From NCBI GenBank assembly GCA_025457615.1, contig JALOTZ010000001.1, forward strand, positions 62,001-126,000: a stretch of DNA of 64,000 bases, in the 5' to 3' direction. Within the stretch, counting starts at the first letter, position 1. Every line of letters begins with the position of its first letter. The notes below the pieces were generated by a model. It was not told the origin of the DNA. It ran no database searches and worked only from the letters and a program-made list of their open reading frames with translations. Positions 35,961 to 44,418 of this stretch are shown piece by piece. The stretch comes from Verrucomicrobiota bacterium. GTDB taxonomy: Bacteria > Verrucomicrobiota > Verrucomicrobiia > Limisphaerales > DSYF01. The position numbers and the translations under genes are program-made.

Positions 35961-36635
35961 ATGCCTATCCGAATCAATCTACTGGCCGAAGCCCAGATGG
36001 CTGAGGAGTTGCGCCGACGCGACCCCGTCAAGCGCGCGATCTGGGTCGGGGTGTTGCTCATTGCCGCCGTTCTGGCCTGGACCAGCGTGCTCCAGGCTCG
36101 CATCACCCTGCAGCGATCCCAAGTCAGCCGGCTCCAGAACAGTATTACCCGGATGCAAGCGGATTACAGCAGCATCGTCAACAATCAGAAGTCCCTGGCC
36201 GAAGCCCGCCAGAAGCTCGCGGCTTTGGAACGTCTCAGCACCAATCGATACCTCAGCGCCAACCTTCTGGACGCGCTGCAACGGGCCTATGTCCAGGATG
36301 TGAGGGTGATCAAGTTGAAGACCGACTTCAAATACGTCATGACGGAGGCGACCAAACCCAAGACGAACGCCTTCACAGTGATCGAAGGGAAGCCGGCCAC
36401 CGCCACGGAGCAGATCACGGTGCATATCGAAGCGATCGACTCCTCCGCCAATCCCGGCGACCAGGTCAACGACTACAAGGAAACCGTCGCTTCGTTGGAG
36501 CATCTGGACGAGGTCTTTCGCGAAACCACGCCGGAGGTCCGCCTCACCGGCCTCACCCCTCCCCAACCCGACGGGAACGGGCGCCCATACGTGCTGTTCA
36601 CCCTCGAATGCAACTACCCGGAGAAAGTTCGATGA
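35961..36635 (+). CDS. pilN: Pilus assembly protein PilN
   Basis: 224 residues. The PilM-binding motif is INLLAEAQM near the start, followed by one TM helix (IWVGVLLIAAVLAWTSV), a coiled-coil (QRSQVSRLQNSITRMQ) and a ferredoxin-like periplasmic domain. It begins two bases after pilM and overlaps pilO by four (ATGA). Confidence 0.85.
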   Translation: MPIRINLLAEAQMAEELRRRDPVKRAIWVGVLLIAAVLAWTSVLQARITLQRSQVSRLQNSITRMQADYSSIVNNQKSLAEARQKLAALERLSTNRYLSANLLDALQRAYVQDVRVIKLKTDFKYVMTEATKPKTNAFTVIEGKPATATEQITVHIEAIDSSANPGDQVNDYKETVASLEHLDEVFRETTPEVRLTGLTPPQPDGNGRPYVLFTLECNYPEKVR

Positions 36636-37210
36636 AACATCTGTCCAAGGAAAAAAAGCAACATCTGCTGTTGGTCGTGCTGGGCACCCTGGTCATCCTG
36701 GCCGGCATCTGGTTCGGCCTGGTCAAATGGCAGCAGGGCCGCATTCATAAGCTGGCCGCAGAACGGAATGCCACCCAGGTCGAACTGGACAGCATGACCG
36801 ACACCCTGGAACGCTCGGCGAAGATCGCCAAAGAGACCGAGGCCCAGCTCAAGGAACTGGAACGCGCCGAATCCCAGATGGCCTCCGGAGACCTGTACGC
36901 CTGGATCTACAACACCGTTCGCGGGGTCAAGGCCCGTCATCCGAATGTCGATATCCCGCAATACAGCACCATTCTGGTAGGCGAGACCACCCTGCTTCCG
37001 AAGTTCCCCTACCAGCAAGCGAGCATGACCATCGCGGGCAAGGCGTTCTACCACGACCTGGGCGCATTCGTTGCCGACCTGGAGAACCAACTGCCCTACG
37101 TCCGTGTTCAAAACCTCGAGATTGATCCCGCCCCTGCAACCGAGGGAGGCTATACCGAGAAGCTGGCCTTCCGCATGGAATTGGTGACGCTGGTCAAACC
37201 AAACGCGTAA
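36632..37210 (+). CDS. pilO: Pilus assembly protein PilO-like
   Basis: 192 residues. Short basic cytoplasmic start (MKHLSKEKKQHLL), a single helix (LVVLGTLVILAGIWFGLV), a coiled-coil, then a small alpha/beta domain. Length, order and architecture identify the PilO partner of PilN. The ATG at 36632 was chosen for the ATGA overlap with pilN rather than the frame start at 36608. Confidence 0.8.
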   Translation: MKHLSKEKKQHLLLVVLGTLVILAGIWFGLVKWQQGRIHKLAAERNATQVELDSMTDTLERSAKIAKETEAQLKELERAESQMASGDLYAWIYNTVRGVKARHPNVDIPQYSTILVGETTLLPKFPYQQASMTIAGKAFYHDLGAFVADLENQLPYVRVQNLEIDPAPATEGGYTEKLAFRMELVTLVKPNA

Positions 37211-37235
37211 GAACCTCAAGGCGCCCCTGTCGAAC

Positions 37236-37700
37236 ATGAAAACCATCCCCCCCTCTCCCGGCCTCCAGTGCGCTCAACCCATCCGAGTGGCCCTGGTGAC
37301 CCTCGCGCTGCTGGCCGGGCCATCGAGTGCCACGGACAAAGCCACACCCAAACAGCCGCAGGCCACCACCCCAAGACCGTCGGCCACCTTCGTCCTGCCG
37401 AACACGCTCAACGAAGGACGCGATCCCTTCTACCCCAGCTCGACCCGCGTCATCGCCGCCTCCCGTCCCATCGAAAAGGCCGGTCCCGGGCCGGCGACGC
37501 TTGAACTCAAAGGGATTTCCGGCACCTCCGAACAACCCTTGGCCATCATCAACAACCGCACCTTCGCGGTCGGTGAGAGGGACTTCATCACCACCGCAGA
37601 AGGCCGCGTTTCCGTCGAATGCCTGGCCATCGAAGGGACCAAGGTTAAGGTCAGTGTCCAAGGAGAAACCCGCGAACTGGTCCTCCGCAAGGGCATCTAA
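37236..37700 (+). CDS. PilP-like periplasmic pilus protein
   Basis: 154 residues. A signal-like N-terminus, a Pro/Thr-rich linker (KQPQATTPRPSATFV), then a small beta domain (LELKGISGTSEQPLAIINNRTF ... VKVSVQGETRELVLR). It lies where pilP is normally found, linking PilNO to the secretin. The resemblance to PilP is moderate, and the call leans on position. Confidence 0.65.
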   Translation: MKTIPPSPGLQCAQPIRVALVTLALLAGPSSATDKATPKQPQATTPRPSATFVLPNTLNEGRDPFYPSSTRVIAASRPIEKAGPGPATLELKGISGTSEQPLAIINNRTFAVGERDFITTAEGRVSVECLAIEGTKVKVSVQGETRELVLRKGI

Positions 37701-37873
37701 CCTCCCGCCAGCCTCGCTCCCGGGATTCTTCACCTCCCTTCAGATCCTGCCCAAGCCCGGGCGCATCCGACGCACGGTGCAGCCTAGACGACCGTACACG
37801 ACCCGGCGGGGCTTTATAAGATTCGCGACGCGAACGCGATACAACTTGCCTTGATGGACGACAGACGCGGGCT

Positions 37874-37888
37874 TGGCACCACGACTGC
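37874..37888 (+). promoter_or_regulatory. Weak sigma-54-like site before the secretin
   Basis: TGGCACCACGACTGC has a perfect TGGCAC and a one-base mismatch (CTGC for TTGC) at correct spacing, 68 bases before the secretin ATG. This is the second such site in the pilus cluster. Confidence 0.25.
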
Positions 37889-37955
37889 TCCCCTGCACCC
37901 CAGGAGAACGAGGAAGGTCAAAGAAGCCCTCCTCCAACACACAATCGGAAAGACA

Positions 37956-39662
37956 ATGAAACGAATCAATACATACGTCGTGCTGGCGGGAATGATGGCG
38001 TTGACCTTCACCCTCCAAGCGGAACCAACCACACCGCCGGCGGACCCGGCCTTCAACAACCCTGACCCTGTTCCGGAACAGTCGTCCCAGGTTCTGGACA
38101 GTCAGGAGCCAACCACCACAGCCTCCAAGGAAGCAGCGCTCTATGCGGCGGTTCGAGAGGAGCAGGTGGCCACGGCCGGTGAAACCGCAGTTTCTTCGGC
38201 AGCGCCATCCACAGAATCCACCTCAACGGCATCTCCCGAACCCGCGACGACGCCAGTGACCCAGGAAACCGCTTCGGTCCCGGCGGAGGCACAAGCGCAA
38301 GCCGTCGAAGCCGCGCCGGAACCGGCTGAGGCCACCGTGGTGATTCCACTGATCGTGATGGACGAAGTCCCCTTGATGGACGCGATCCGCAATCTGGCTC
38401 GTCAGGCCGAGATCAACTACATGGTCGATCCCAAGGTCCCCTACGGGCAGATGGGTGAAGACGGTACCGTGACACCGCAACCGATTCTCTCCATTCGCTG
38501 GGAGAACGTCACCGCGGAACAAGCCCTGGTGGCGGTGCTCAACAACTACAACCTCCAGATCACAGAGGATCCCAAGGCGAAGATCTTTCGCATCACCGTC
38601 AAGGATCCAGCCGCCCCGGACCCCCTGGTGACCAAGATCATCCAGCTCAAGTATGCCTCGCCCAGCAACGTGGTGTCCGCGGTCCAAAGCACCTTCACGG
38701 ACAAGCGCAGCAAGGTGGTGGCCGACGTCCGCACCAGCCAGATCGTCGTGGTGGCGACGGAAAAGGAAATCGTCTCGGTGGAGACGATGATCGAACAACT
38801 CGACAAGCCCACCCGCCAGGTGCTCATCGAGGCCCGCCTCTACGAAACCACCGTGAATCCCAAGACCATCAAGGGCATTGACTGGACTGGAACCCTGAAG
38901 GATCAAACGGTGACCTTCGGAAACGACCCCTCGGGCAGCGGCAACCTGTTTGCTCAGACCGTGGGTCAAGGCATGGCGTTTAGTCCCGACACCTTCTTCC
39001 TGACGGCCGACGGACTCAGCATTGCGTTGAACTTCCTCAACGAACACTCCGAAAGCAAGGCGGTGGCGACTCCTCGGGCGGTCACGCTCGACAATGAGAA
39101 GGCGCTCCTGAGCGTAACCAGGGCCTATCCCATCTTCAAGAACACTGCCGGCACGCAGGGATCACCGGGCGGATCCGAGGTGACTTACACCAACCTGGGC
39201 GTCGTCTTGGAGGTCACCCCTCGCATTTCAGCCAACGACACGGTGAACCTCAGGGTGGTGCCCGAGGTTTCCGCGATCTTTGATACGACCCGCAAGATCG
39301 TCGCAGACACCGTGAACGAAGCCGACATTTATGACATTCGCCGCATCGAAACCCGCGTTCTGATCCCCAGCGGCAACACGCTGGTGCTGGGCGGCTTGCT
39401 GCGGGATACCACCCGTCAAAACAACATCAAGGTGCCGGTGCTGGGTGACATTCCCGGACTGGGCCTGCTCTTCCGGCAGGACAGCAAGTCCCGCGACAAG
39501 GTCAACCTGATCACGTTCATCACACCCACCATCGTGCAGGATTCGGACTTCCAGCCGACGCCTTCCGACTACTTGAAGAACAAGTTTGAGGAGCCGGACA
39601 ATACGCAGTGGGGCGCCTGGGACAGTGGTAAGCCCAAGGATTGGAGCAAGCGCAAGGAATGA
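37956..39662 (+). CDS. pilQ: Secretin (PilQ/GspD-like outer-membrane channel)
   Basis: 568 residues. After a signal peptide (MKRINTYVVLAGMMALTFTLQA) comes a long Pro/Thr/Ser/Ala-rich linker (to about 120). The STN-type domain follows (VPLMDAIRNLARQAEINYMVD), then an N-domain (IIQLKYASPSNVVSAVQSTF) and the secretin core with AYPIFKNTAGTQGSPGGSEVTYTNLGV-type segments, ending VLGDIPGLGLLFRQ and LITFITPTIV. It forms the outer-membrane gate of a type IV pilus or type II system. The frame opens at 37851, but the ATG at 37956 gives the signal peptide. It is followed by a strong hairpin. Confidence 0.93.
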   Translation: MKRINTYVVLAGMMALTFTLQAEPTTPPADPAFNNPDPVPEQSSQVLDSQEPTTTASKEAALYAAVREEQVATAGETAVSSAAPSTESTSTASPEPATTPVTQETASVPAEAQAQAVEAAPEPAEATVVIPLIVMDEVPLMDAIRNLARQAEINYMVDPKVPYGQMGEDGTVTPQPILSIRWENVTAEQALVAVLNNYNLQITEDPKAKIFRITVKDPAAPDPLVTKIIQLKYASPSNVVSAVQSTFTDKRSKVVADVRTSQIVVVATEKEIVSVETMIEQLDKPTRQVLIEARLYETTVNPKTIKGIDWTGTLKDQTVTFGNDPSGSGNLFAQTVGQGMAFSPDTFFLTADGLSIALNFLNEHSESKAVATPRAVTLDNEKALLSVTRAYPIFKNTAGTQGSPGGSEVTYTNLGVVLEVTPRISANDTVNLRVVPEVSAIFDTTRKIVADTVNEADIYDIRRIETRVLIPSGNTLVLGGLLRDTTRQNNIKVPVLGDIPGLGLLFRQDSKSRDKVNLITFITPTIVQDSDFQPTPSDYLKNKFEEPDNTQWGAWDSGKPKDWSKRKE

Positions 39663-39706
39663 TCAGTGATTAAGCAACTGTCCTGAGAACAGTTCATCAC
39701 GAACAC

Positions 39707-39740
39707 GAAACCGCCGCCCCCTGGGGCGGCGGTTTCCGCT
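39707..39740. terminator. Strong hairpin between pilQ and DUF971 gene
   Basis: Thirteen-base stem GAAACCGCCGCCC / GGGCGGCGGTTTC with a four-base loop, then CGCTTTT on the plus strand. It sits between two convergent genes and can end transcription from both sides. Confidence 0.85.
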
Positions 39741-39751
39741 TTTGCGGCAGG

Positions 39752-40069
39752 CTAAGGCGCCTGCTCTGTCCCCTGCCCCAACGCCCTCAGATACTCGAAC
39801 GAGTAGAGCCCCGTCGAGTGCCCATCCCCCCAAACCGGCTGCAACGCGTAACCGCCCACGGGAAGAATCCGGGTCATTTGAAACGAGGTTGGTGTCAACG
39901 GGATTTCAGGCCCCCGGTGGACATTCCCCATTACATCCATCTCGCCCTTGCACCCGGCACAAGGACAATGCCGCCGCAGCGCCTCCAAACGGATGAAGGT
40001 CTCCCCGCCGTCCTCCCACTTGATGGCCAGTTCATCCCCCAACACCTGCAGATCTGCAATTCGCATCAT
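39752..40069 (-). CDS. DUF971 (gamma-butyrobetaine hydroxylase-like N-terminal) protein
   Basis: 105 residues, one DUF971 domain: LAIKWEDGGETFIRLEALRRHCPCAGC. The CPCAGCKGE segment carries closely spaced cysteines that bind zinc in the related hydroxylase N-terminal domain. The stand-alone form occurs in many bacteria with unknown role. It lies 12 bases after the class V aminotransferase, so the two may be co-translated. Confidence 0.88.
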   Translation of the reverse strand: MMRIADLQVLGDELAIKWEDGGETFIRLEALRRHCPCAGCKGEMDVMGNVHRGPEIPLTPTSFQMTRILPVGGYALQPVWGDGHSTGLYSFEYLRALGQGTEQAP

Positions 40070-40081
40070 GATGGTTCGGAT

Positions 40082-41233
40082 TCAAACAAGGTCCAGCAAC
40101 CGGTTCAACTCTTCATCGGTGTTGTAGAAGTGCGGCGAGACCCGGATGAACCTTCGTCCCCGCCGATCGGTTCTCAGGCTCGTCACCACCCCCTGCTCCA
40201 ACAACTGCGCATGAACCCGGCTGACGTCCCGGTCGCCGGCTCGGAAGGAAACAATCCCGCTGGCCGCACTCTCTCCGGCTGCCGCATGCAACACCTCCCA
40301 CCCGCGCGCTTCCAACCCGTCCACGAGCAGCGATCGCTGACGGAGCAATTCGACCGCAATGTTGCCCACTCCAACCTCCAACAGGAGCTCGAAGGCTGCG
40401 TTGAGCCCCACGATCCCGAGGAGGTTGTGAGTGCCCGCCTCATAACGCCGCGCTCCGTCCCTGAAGACCAATTCCTCCTGCGCCACAAAATCCGGACATC
40501 GCACATTGTGCCAGCCAAGCAGGGTCGGCTTCAATTGGTCCTGGACACCGGCACGAACGTAGAGAACACCCGCCGCACAGGGCCCCAACATCCATTTGTG
40601 CGCATCCGCAGCCAGAAAATCCACATGCCGCACACTCGTGGGAAAGGCCCCGACCGTCTGAATGCCATCCACACAGAACAACACCCCCCGGTCATGAAGC
40701 ACCTGGCCGATGGCATCCAGATCGATCCTCCACCCGCCGATGAAGTGGCAGGAAGCCAGCGCCACCAGACGGGTCTGGGGATCCACCTGGGCCATCACTT
40801 CGTCAGGAGTGATCAGCCCAAGTTCCTGCGTCTGCAGACGGCGCACCTCCACCCCCCGATCGGCCAATGCCATCCACGGGTAAACATTCGAGGGATAATC
40901 ATCGAAGTAGAGCACGACATTGTCACCGGAACGAAAGTGGAGCCCTGCCGCCACCAGGCTCAAGGCGAGGGAAGTGGGTCCCACCAGCGCAATTTCATCG
41001 GCTCCACATCCCAACAGCCTCGCGGCCAGCTCACGGCTCCGGGAGATGGCGGACGGGAAGAACAGGCTTTCCTGGTCGCCCGTGGTGCTGGCGGCGGCGC
41101 ATTGGCAAATCGCCTCCGCCACCCGAAACGGGAGCGGACAGACCCCCGCATGGGCGAGGAACGCCTTGCTCTCAGCAACAGGGAACTCCCGCCGCCGCAA
41201 CGCCTCATCCGAGTGCAGTTGAGAAAGGGTCAC
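40082..41233 (-). CDS. Aminotransferase class V (cysteine desulfurase/isopenicillin epimerase-like)
   Basis: 383 residues of PLP fold type I. The PLP lysine is in ADAHKWMLGP, with VDGIQTVGAFP and HFIGGWRIDLDAIG. No cysteine appears at the canonical SufS/NifS loop, so it may be a transaminase or epimerase instead of a desulfurase. Substrate unknown. It sits between polyprenol-phosphate mannose synthase and DUF971 on the same strand, with 12 and 54 base gaps. Confidence 0.88.
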   Translation of the reverse strand: MTLSQLHSDEALRRREFPVAESKAFLAHAGVCPLPFRVAEAICQCAAASTTGDQESLFFPSAISRSRELAARLLGCGADEIALVGPTSLALSLVAAGLHFRSGDNVVLYFDDYPSNVYPWMALADRGVEVRRLQTQELGLITPDEVMAQVDPQTRLVALASCHFIGGWRIDLDAIGQVLHDRGVLFCVDGIQTVGAFPTSVRHVDFLAADAHKWMLGPCAAGVLYVRAGVQDQLKPTLLGWHNVRCPDFVAQEELVFRDGARRYEAGTHNLLGIVGLNAAFELLLEVGVGNIAVELLRQRSLLVDGLEARGWEVLHAAAGESAASGIVSFRAGDRDVSRVHAQLLEQGVVTSLRTDRRGRRFIRVSPHFYNTDEELNRLLDLV

Positions 41234-41287
41234 AGTTCAGAATGCCTGAGTCTCAGGAACCGAAACCGGCGTACGGTGCACTCAACC

Positions 41288-42055
41288 TCAACGAGCCGAC
41301 TCGGCGCCGTTGGCACCCGCCAGTCCTCGACTCACCCGCACGCTTCGCCGGCACCGGTTCTGGAGCCAAAGCCGCAGGACCATCAGCACCGCCTCCCGGA
41401 CAATGTGGCCCGACATCTTGGAATGGCCCTTGATCCGGTCGGTGAAGATAATGGGCACCTCCTCGATGCGCATCCCCTGACGCCAGAGGCGATGGGTCAG
41501 CTCGATTTGGAAGCTGTAACCATTGGACTGGATTTCATCCAACTTGAGAGCCTCCAGAGCCCGGCGCCGAAAGCACTTGTAACCCCCGGTGGGATCGGTG
41601 AAGGGCATCCCGGTGACGATCCGCACATACAGCCCCGCCCCCCGGCTGAGGATCAGTCGGCTCAAAGGCCAATTGATCACCCGGACCCCCCCCTTGTATC
41701 GAGTCCCCAGCACACAGTCGGCCTGGGCTGCCGCCTCCAGAAAGGCAGGAATGGCATCCGGATCATGCGAGAAATCGCCGTCCAGCTCGAAGATGAACTC
41801 GAAACCGTGCTCCAAGGCCCACTTGAACCCGGCAATGTAAGCGCGCCCCAGTCCGTTCTTCCGCTCGCGATGCAGAACATGAACCTCGGCATGCTTCGCG
41901 GCCAACGCGTCAGCGATCCGTCCCGTTCCATCCGGCGAGTTATCGTCCACCACCAGGAGATCCACCGGCACGGGCAAACTCAACAGCCGTTGCGCGAGCT
42001 TCGGCAGATTCTCGCTCTCATTGTAGGTGGGAACAATGACGAGTGTGTTGCTCAT
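41288..42055 (-). CDS. Polyprenol-phosphate mannosyltransferase (DPM1-like, GT2)
   Basis: 255 residues, GT-A fold. LVIVPTYNESENLPKL, the DDNSPDGTG metal/nucleotide motif, LGRAYIAGF, ELDGDFSHDPDAIP (second DxD-type site) and DPTGGYKCFRRRAL identify the dolichol/polyprenol-phosphate mannose synthase group. It transfers mannose from GDP-mannose to a lipid carrier at the inner membrane. No C-terminal membrane segment is present, like single-domain members. The ATG at 42055 gives the family start. It follows lysE with a 54-base gap. Confidence 0.92.
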   Translation of the reverse strand: MSNTLVIVPTYNESENLPKLAQRLLSLPVPVDLLVVDDNSPDGTGRIADALAAKHAEVHVLHRERKNGLGRAYIAGFKWALEHGFEFIFELDGDFSHDPDAIPAFLEAAAQADCVLGTRYKGGVRVINWPLSRLILSRGAGLYVRIVTGMPFTDPTGGYKCFRRRALEALKLDEIQSNGYSFQIELTHRLWRQGMRIEEVPIIFTDRIKGHSKMSGHIVREAVLMVLRLWLQNRCRRSVRVSRGLAGANGAESAR

Positions 42056-42109
42056 ATGGCCACGCACGCGACGGGATAACGATCCAACCCCGTCCAGACA
42101 AGTCCCGGA

Positions 42110-42748
42110 TCAGCCGACCACCTCCGACAGGAGTGGGCGGATCAGATAGACCACCCCCAGCGCCAGGATACAGCCGTTCAGAATCCTGCCCAAGCGTTCG
42201 CCTCCGCTCTCTCCCAGACGGGCTCCCATGAAAGCCACCCCCTGGGTGATGCCCAACCACAAAGTCATGCCCCCCAGGAAAACCGCGACCGCCAGCCCGG
42301 CCATCCCTTCAACCCCCAGCCGCGCCTGCACCCCCCCCAGAACCGCCAGTACCGCCGTCATGGTGACCAACGTGACCGGATTCAGAATCACCCCCAGCAA
42401 GGAAGAGACAAACTGGGCGGCCAGGCTCCCGTAGTCGTTCCCAGACCCCATTTCAACCGTACGCCCGCACCGGGTCATACCCCAGATTCCCACCGCCACC
42501 AGAAAAAGCCCGAGGCCCACCGTGAGCATCATTTCGTGTCCCGCAACCAATCGAGTCACACGGCTCAAGCCCTGTGCCGCCACCACACACCAGAAGGCCG
42601 AGGCCAAGGTCAGTCCACACGCGGACGCCAACCCCGCCATACGGCCGCGCGCCAAGGTGCGCTGAACACAAACCATACCCATCGGCCCCAGCGGGATCGC
42701 CGCCAGAAAGCCGACTGCCAAGCCCTGCCAAACCAGATGGGGTGTCAT
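42110..42748 (-). CDS. LysE/RhtB-family amino-acid exporter
   Basis: 212 residues with six hydrophobic helices. The N-terminal GFLAAIPLGPMGMVCVQRTL and the NPVTLVTM motif are typical of LysE/RhtB transporters. The ATG at 42748 gives the normal start. Substrate unknown. It is the first gene of a minus-strand run that continues with mannosyltransferase, aminotransferase and DUF971. Confidence 0.9.
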   Translation of the reverse strand: MTPHLVWQGLAVGFLAAIPLGPMGMVCVQRTLARGRMAGLASACGLTLASAFWCVVAAQGLSRVTRLVAGHEMMLTVGLGLFLVAVGIWGMTRCGRTVEMGSGNDYGSLAAQFVSSLLGVILNPVTLVTMTAVLAVLGGVQARLGVEGMAGLAVAVFLGGMTLWLGITQGVAFMGARLGESGGERLGRILNGCILALGVVYLIRPLLSEVVG

Positions 42749-42851
42749 GCACAACCCGCAGGCCCATACCGCACTGCGACGCAAGGCCTGAAGGGCGGGC
42801 CGATTATGCGGATTCGTCCCAGAAAAACAAGGGGGTTCCGCTCCGTCTCAG

Positions 42852-43009
42852 CAATTCTCATTTTGGAGCGCGGGTCCCTCCACCCTCCGCAGTGGCCCTG
42901 CTACGGTGGACGGGCGACCCGCAGCAGCTTCGCCTGGAACAAGGCATCCGAAAGATGGAGAACGGCCTTCCGTAGCGGGGGTGCTGCGGCTCATGGAGCC
43001 GTATCTCCG
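42852..43009. repeat. REP-B elements before the DUF748 gene
   Basis: Left arm CAATTCTCATTTTGGAGCGC then GGGTCC (42852-42876), right arm GACCCGCAGCAGCTTCGCCTG (42916-42937); about 38 foreign bases fill the loop. An inverted, diverged copy (GTGCTGCGGCTCATGGAGCC then GTATCTCC) follows at 42981-43009. The stretch 42749-43178 (430 bases) otherwise holds no recognised gene. Confidence 0.7.
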
Positions 43010-43178
43010 GGCCAACAGGAGAATGGCTGGCTCCGTCTTGCAGGACGCGAAGTTGTGGCGGGGGCATCCTCGTCTGCGAATTCGAAGAATGCTCAGTCCA
43101 GTGTGCGTGGCGACCGGAAAGTGGCCCACACCCGCAGGGCGGAAGCCCCGCGCCCCATGCTCTCAAAACTCCTTTCCG

Positions 43179-44345
43179 GTGGCCAAACCGCCGCCGCTCG
43201 CCTGGAGTCATCCCGACAAACTCGATGAAAACCAGCTTCATCTCCTGGTTCAGGCGAGGCGCGGGAAACAGGCGGCTTGGGCAACCGGAGCATTGCTCGC
43301 CTATGCGCTCATCGGCTTCCTTCTGCTGCCTTGGATCCTGCACCGGGTGCTCCCGGAACAGGCCGGCCAACTCCTCGGGCGGCAGGTCACGATCGAGCAG
43401 ATCCGCATCAGCCCGTTCGCACTGTCCGGTTCCCTCCAAGGCCTGAAGATCAAGGATCTCGACGGGACCCTGCTGCTGTCCTGGGACGAGGTGTATGGGA
43501 ACTTCCAGCTCTCGTCGGTCTTCCACCGGGCGTTCACGTTCCGGGAGGCTCGCGTGGTGAAGCCCTACGTGCATGTTCAGATCAACCCGGATTACTCCTT
43601 CAACATCTCGGACATTCTCCGAAGAATCGAGGATCGCTCCGCACAGCGCCCACCGGAGGAAAACCGGTCCGTCCCCGCCCTGCGCGTGGAACGGTTGCAG
43701 ATCACCAACGCGGCTGCCCGCGTGTCCGACCTGACCCTGCGCATGCCCTTCCACCGCCAGATCGGGCCACTCAACCTGGTGATCCGGAAGTTCCACACCC
43801 ATCCCGACAACGAAAATCCCTATTCCATCGCCGGCTCGATGGAGACGGGGGAGCGCTTCGCGTGGAGCGGACGATTCTTCCTCTCCCCCCTGCGTTCCGA
43901 GGGCGAACTTCACATCGACAACGTACGCCTCGCCAACTACGCCCCGCTCTACCAGGACTTCGTCAGCCTGAACCTGTCGGATGGCCTCATCGATCTGGCT
44001 GCGCACTACCGCTTTGAATACGGAGGGACCAACCATTTCCTGGCCGTCAGCAACGCTGCCTTTCACCTGGCCAACCTAAAAGACAGCGCGACCACCGACT
44101 CCACCGCGAACGCCCTGGCGCTGGGCGATATGAAGGTCGCCGGGGTCGAGGCGGATCTTTGGAACCGGTCAGCCCGGATCAAGTCCGTCACAGTCCGGGA
44201 TGGCGAAATCCTCGTGCGCCGCAACCGGGATCAAACCATCAACCTGATCCAGGAGGTCGGCGTGGAGCCCGGGCGACTCCACCTCACTGAAAGCCAGCAA
44301 GCCACACCCCGCGACGGCAGCAGAGCCTTCCTGCAATTGCAGTGA
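43179..44345 (+). CDS. DUF748/AsmA-like membrane-anchored protein, possibly truncated
   Basis: About 388 residues. One N-terminal TM helix (GALLAYALIGFLLLPWILHRV) is followed by a beta-rich domain of the AsmA/DUF748 type (LLGRQVTIEQIRISPFALSGSLQG, IKDLDGTLLLSW, VVKPYVHVQI, DGLIDLAAHYRF, GDMKVAGVEADLW). Such proteins usually run to 1000 residues or more; here the frame stops at FLQLQ, so the C-terminal repeats are absent. The start is uncertain: GTG at 43179 is a compromise, since earlier codons overlap REP-B DNA. The family bridges inner and outer membranes and affects lipid transport. Confidence 0.7.
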   Translation: MAKPPPLAWSHPDKLDENQLHLLVQARRGKQAAWATGALLAYALIGFLLLPWILHRVLPEQAGQLLGRQVTIEQIRISPFALSGSLQGLKIKDLDGTLLLSWDEVYGNFQLSSVFHRAFTFREARVVKPYVHVQINPDYSFNISDILRRIEDRSAQRPPEENRSVPALRVERLQITNAAARVSDLTLRMPFHRQIGPLNLVIRKFHTHPDNENPYSIAGSMETGERFAWSGRFFLSPLRSEGELHIDNVRLANYAPLYQDFVSLNLSDGLIDLAAHYRFEYGGTNHFLAVSNAAFHLANLKDSATTDSTANALALGDMKVAGVEADLWNRSARIKSVTVRDGEILVRRNRDQTINLIQEVGVEPGRLHLTESQQATPRDGSRAFLQLQ

Positions 44346-44383
44346 GCCCGCACCGCCCGGAATGGCCCTTTGCCCCTCTCTTC

Positions 44384-44418
44384 CCCCTGAACCTCGCAGC
44401 CGTGGACGTCAGTCGGCG
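44384..44418. repeat. REP-A element overlapping the glycosidase stop
   Basis: CCCCTGAACCTCGCAGCC then GTGGACGTCAGTCGGCG is the family A core. The TCA at 44409-44411 in CGTCAGTCGG is the stop codon of the minus-strand glycosidase, so the repeat supplies the protein's end. Confidence 0.7.

Noticed and set aside
39818-42079. 753-codon plus-strand frame over DUF971, aminotransferase and mannosyltransferase
   Set aside because: Antisense shadow; it spans three genes and lacks motifs.
43089-43178. Earlier start for the DUF748 protein
   Set aside because: The codons between 42906 and 43178 encode basic low-complexity sequence and overlap REP-B DNA; the membrane helix follows only later.
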